Positions 61,341-64,000 of a stretch of DNA of 64,000 bases are shown here, one piece after another. The stretch is taken from NCBI GenBank assembly GCA_026874595.1, contig CM049318.1, positions 22,483,456-22,547,455 of the forward strand. Reading direction: 5' to 3'. The notes beneath the pieces were generated by a model that saw nothing but the letters and a program-made list of their open reading frames with translations, had not been told where the DNA came from and ran no database searches. The position numbers were made by a program, and so were the translations under genes. Source of the DNA: Sipunculus nudus. Taxonomy: Eukaryota > Annelida > Sipuncula > Golfingiida > Sipunculidae. Position 1 is the first letter of the stretch. Each line of letters opens with the position of its first letter.

Positions 61341-62312
61341 AAGAAAAAATTATTTTTGAGACTTAAGGAAACTTTATTTTTCAATCGTTCTGCCGAAATT
61401 TAGTTCAGTCAGCTTCAATTTTTTATTAAAAATATAACCATTTATACTCTTTCAAGGGTCGATCGCAATGGAACAAGTATTGATGCCACATTCTTTATGA
61501 TTTAAATTGATCATAAATATATATATGTTTAATATATTTCAGGTATAAATATTGCCGTGGAACTCGTATGCATCTGTGGCAGTCTGCGTGAAGCAATTAG
61601 GAAAAAGAAAATGGCGGTCCTTTTTATCCTCATCTCAGTATCTGACATCATATGTCTGACGTATATCATTCTTATGGTTAAAACGACCTATTGTGGACCG
61701 CCGTGGTACCTGTGTATTATAAGCGATTTGTTCAACTTCTTTGGAACTGCTTTTACCGGGTTAGTCCACGTTCAAGTGACATTCGTCCGGTTTGTGGCCA
61801 TAGTCCGTCCACTAAAAGCAAGTACTTGGTGTAGCGACACAAGAACAATTGTGGTAAGTACGGTCAGTAGAGTATCACACCAGTGGCATTATTGCAGGGT
61901 TCGTAATAACGCCTTTCCGCCTGTCTGAGAAAAGAAAATACGTGCACGGAAAGGCATTTTCCATATTGTATCATTCTGTTGAAAAGGTGAACACCTAGAT
62001 GTTTCCATATTAGTATCTCATACGTAGGAACAAAATGACAAAACCGAAATATTTTATTTCTTGTCTTCCACCGACTCCCTATATTTCGTATAAATATGGT
62101 CTATAATTTCTTATACTTTCCGTCGTTCGTGTTTCTGATATAACAAAGTTACTATTGAAAGATTATTTCTTTTTGCATGAAAAATGGCATGTACGACGGC
62201 AGAATCGGGTAAACTCTGAGCGAAGTGTAACTGGAAGTTTGAAATAACGGTAGGATACTTCTTTAGCCGAAAGGCAAATATTTCTGCTGAAAGGTAAACC
62301 TGTATTATTGCC

Positions 62313-62378
<66 letters not shown>

Positions 62379-63318
62379 TGTGGAAGTGGTTAATTTGGCG
62401 CGTCTGAATTTTCGCGCTTTTTTCCATTTGACAGGATTAGCGCAGTTCGAATTTTCGCGCAAATCAGTATGTATGGAATTTTCAGTTTGTATCAAATTAT
62501 CAAAATATGTAAACGATTACATAAAATATAGGTTTGGACGCAACCTACCATCCACCTAACATGCCTCCTGGCTACGGGCAAGTGAGTACTGTGATTGCAC
62601 GGGGTAAACAATACGTAATTACCAGGACTAATTACGTTTGAAGATGCCATGGTACTGCACCAAGACACGCTGTTTGAAATATGAGTAAATTGACCACAAT
62701 CGCGGCAGGCTCTCAGTCGTCCTTCAAAGACATTCGGTTCTTAAGGTCTTCAAAGGCCACGGTTGTTTCTACAAATCACTATTAAGCGGAGTGGTTTTCG
62801 GCTGAGATATCCCTTGCTATGAACTCTTATAGCAAGCAACATAACTACTCCAACATCCTGGTTAAAGAAGCCTAAACTCAAGCGATCCCGCAAGGAGGGA
62901 TTCCCAGACTCAAGTGACTGTGTGTCAGGCGAGAATTCTGCTGTCTTACAAGTGGCGAACGATTCCATCGATCAGCTAGTTACGTCACATCCTGCCAAGC
63001 GCCGCCGGGGTGAATACCAAAATTACTATGAAAACACTGGACTTTTGTGTATACAAAATTTTGTATATAAAAAGTGTTGTCCAATTTCTCATTGCCCCAT
63101 TAAACATTAACGATCTATATGACACATTATTGTCTAATCATATTCGCCAATACTCTTTACTTTATCTATAACAATAGTGTCGGCACCTGACAGTAAAAAA
63201 AGTAAACTACACAGACATGTCTTGGGTGTTCGAAATAACGCGGGTTCTTAATTAAGCGCAAAACACGCTCCCGCGAACAGCGCGAAAATAAAAACCCCGC
63301 TAACAAAACCACTTCCAC

Positions 63319-63371
<53 letters not shown>

Positions 63372-63927
63372 TGACGTATTTTACAACTTTTATTTTCAGG
63401 GGCTCGTAATTTCTACACTGATGAGCTTATTTGTATCGGGACTGACTGGTGCGCCGAGACTCTGGCATGGTAATTCAGTGAAACTAGCAGATTCTCGGTT
63501 TACCCAAGTAACAAGATCAATTTTCTATCTTGTGTTTGTTGCAGTTCCTGTACTGACTGTGATTATTTTGTCTGCCTGGATGATAGTTGCACTTATCATT
63601 AAAAATAAGGAACGAAGAAACCTGTCCTCAAATATCCCACCCCTGCCCCAAACCCGCATCACATTTGGTATTATTTGTACGGTCATTATTTTTCTGTTAT
63701 GTGAACTTCCTCTGACCGCTGTCGACGCCTTCAATTCTTTCTTCTTTAAAAATTTCTTAAGAAGTTTAACCGCATTCACTATTTTGATAAACCTGCGCTG
63801 TGTGACAGGAATATTGAATTTTATCGTGCGTTTACTATTTCTCAAAGAATTCCGCGCGGAATTCCTGAAGCTGTGTAGCTGTTGTCAGCGTTCAGAGGAA
63901 GATGTTCCGCAAGTTAAAAATGATTGA
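60301..63927 (+). CDS. Divergent class A-like GPCR with eight-cysteine ectodomain (5' end missing)
   Basis: Exons 60301-60958, 61543-61853 and 63400-63927 join in phase (1497 nt, 498 residues plus stop). Residues 1-210 form an extracellular part with eight cysteines and N-glycosylation sites (NRT, NST, NFT, NAT); no known domain was recognised. Seven hydrophobic segments follow. TM1 is 'NVAVIIAGINIAVELVCICG' and TM2 contains 'LISVSDII' with the conserved Asp. TM3 ends 'FVRFVAIVRPLK', where the D/ERY acid is Val. TM4 lacks the usual Trp. TM6 has 'CELP' in place of CWxP, and TM7 ends 'GILNFIVRLL' in place of NPxxY. A palmitoylatable 'CSCC' lies in the tail. ECL2 lacks the expected Cys. Ligand is unknown; a peptide-receptor-like class A member is most likely. 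The signal peptide exon is not located. Confidence 0.87.
61303..61340. repeat. (TA)n microsatellite in receptor intron
   Basis: About 38 bp of TA with one 'c' interruption. Confidence 0.93.
61543..61853 (+). CDS. Receptor exon: TM1 to TM3/ICL2
   Basis: 311 nt from 'atatatttcag' to GTAAGT, ending in phase 0. It holds 'INIAVELVCICGSL', the basic loop 'REAIRKKKM', TM2 and TM3 through 'RPLKASTWCSDTRTIV'. Confidence 0.88.
62318..62377. repeat. (TA)n microsatellite abutting MITE left end
   Basis: 60 bp of pure TA ending exactly at the inverted-repeat element. Confidence 0.97.
62378..63320. mobile_element. TA-flanked MITE (943 bp) in last receptor intron
   Basis: The left end is CTGTGGAAGTGGTTAATTTG and the right end reverse complemented is CCGTGGAAGTGGTTTTGTTA, with TA on both sides inside TA runs. 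Subterminal 'ttttcgcgc' motifs occur near both ends. No transposase is present. It shares end style with 39194-40624 and differs from the CAGT-type MITEs. Confidence 0.85.
63321..63370. repeat. (TA)n microsatellite abutting MITE right end
   Basis: About 50 bp of TA that ends about 30 bp before the acceptor of the last receptor exon. Confidence 0.97.
63400..63927 (+). CDS. Receptor exon: TM4 to carboxy terminus
   Basis: 528 nt from 'ttattttcag' to the TGA stop. It opens 'GLVISTLMSLFVSGLTG' (TM4), then has TM5 'FYLVFVAVPVLTVIILSAWM', TM6, TM7 and a tail ending 'EEDVPQVKND'. Confidence 0.9.
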   Translation, partial: GLVISTLMSLFVSGLTGAPRLWHGNSVKLADSRFTQVTRSIFYLVFVAVPVLTVIILSAWMIVALIIKNKERRNLSSNIPPLPQTRITFGIICTVIIFLLCELPLTAVDAFNSFFFKNFLRSLTAFTILINLRCVTGILNFIVRLLFLKEFRAEFLKLCSCCQRSEEDVPQVKND

Positions 63928-64000
63928 ACTATCTATAGAGATAACTCCTATGTGTTGTTCGTAGATGAAATCATTTCTTCTTTTAAATCATGTAGCGTCG
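63928..64000. other. Start of receptor 3' UTR
   Basis: Only 73 bp follow the stop in this window; nothing further can be said. Confidence 0.5.

Overview
This window looks like nuclear DNA of an invertebrate animal, most likely a lophotrochozoan and probably a mollusc. It has intron-split genes with canonical GT-AG sites, low gene density and many LINE fragments. It also has numerous (TA)n microsatellites, TA-flanked inverted-repeat elements, large tandem arrays, and dispersed repeats of a style familiar from molluscs (ggac-rich tails, 'gatcgctctagctc' ends). No bacterial-style operons, tRNA, rRNA or CRISPR were seen. The taxonomic call is inference from texture.

Three protein-coding genes are well supported. 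(1) 10750-12756, minus: a one-exon 668-residue secreted or surface protein with a signal peptide, many cysteines, a central ShKT-like module and a GPI-like tail. (2) 33542-43221, minus: a complete eight-exon carbonyl reductase 1-like short-chain dehydrogenase of 299 residues. I joined it exon by exon; every junction is in phase and the catalytic residues are present. A DR1 nuclear-receptor motif lies about 53 bp before its start. (3) 60301-63927, plus: three exons encoding an eight-cysteine ectodomain and a complete divergent rhodopsin-like 7TM receptor; the 5' exon with the signal peptide was not identified.

Layout. 1-950: no gene, C-rich dispersed repeat. 950-5190: a 4.2-kb minisatellite of 18-bp units with higher-order duplications. 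5190-9550: AT-rich, with a 910-bp Tigger/pogo-like MITE. 9554-10348: 3' end of a CR1/L2-like LINE. 10750-12756: secreted protein gene. 12846-13900: degraded LINE tail. 15165-16140: seven units of exactly 145 bp arranged as trimers. 16685-18391: a long-inverted-repeat element holding inner tandem and inverted repeats. 18400-25600: no gene recognised, several dispersed repeats. 25605-29140: nearly full-length but broken Jockey/CR1-type LINE on minus. 29525-32470: decayed L1/Tx1-like LINE on plus. 33542-43221: the CBR1-like gene, with two TA-flanked elements in its introns. 45685-46515: a 52-bp minisatellite. 48255-54310 and 55135-59365: two copies of a multi-kilobase segmental duplication, one with an internal inversion and a palindrome. 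60301-63927: the receptor, with another TA-flanked element in its last intron.

The three genes show no evident common pathway. Most of the window is shaped by mobile elements and tandem duplication. No defence system or new enzymatic system was found; the most distinctive items are the array architectures, the unusual receptor and the rearranged duplication.
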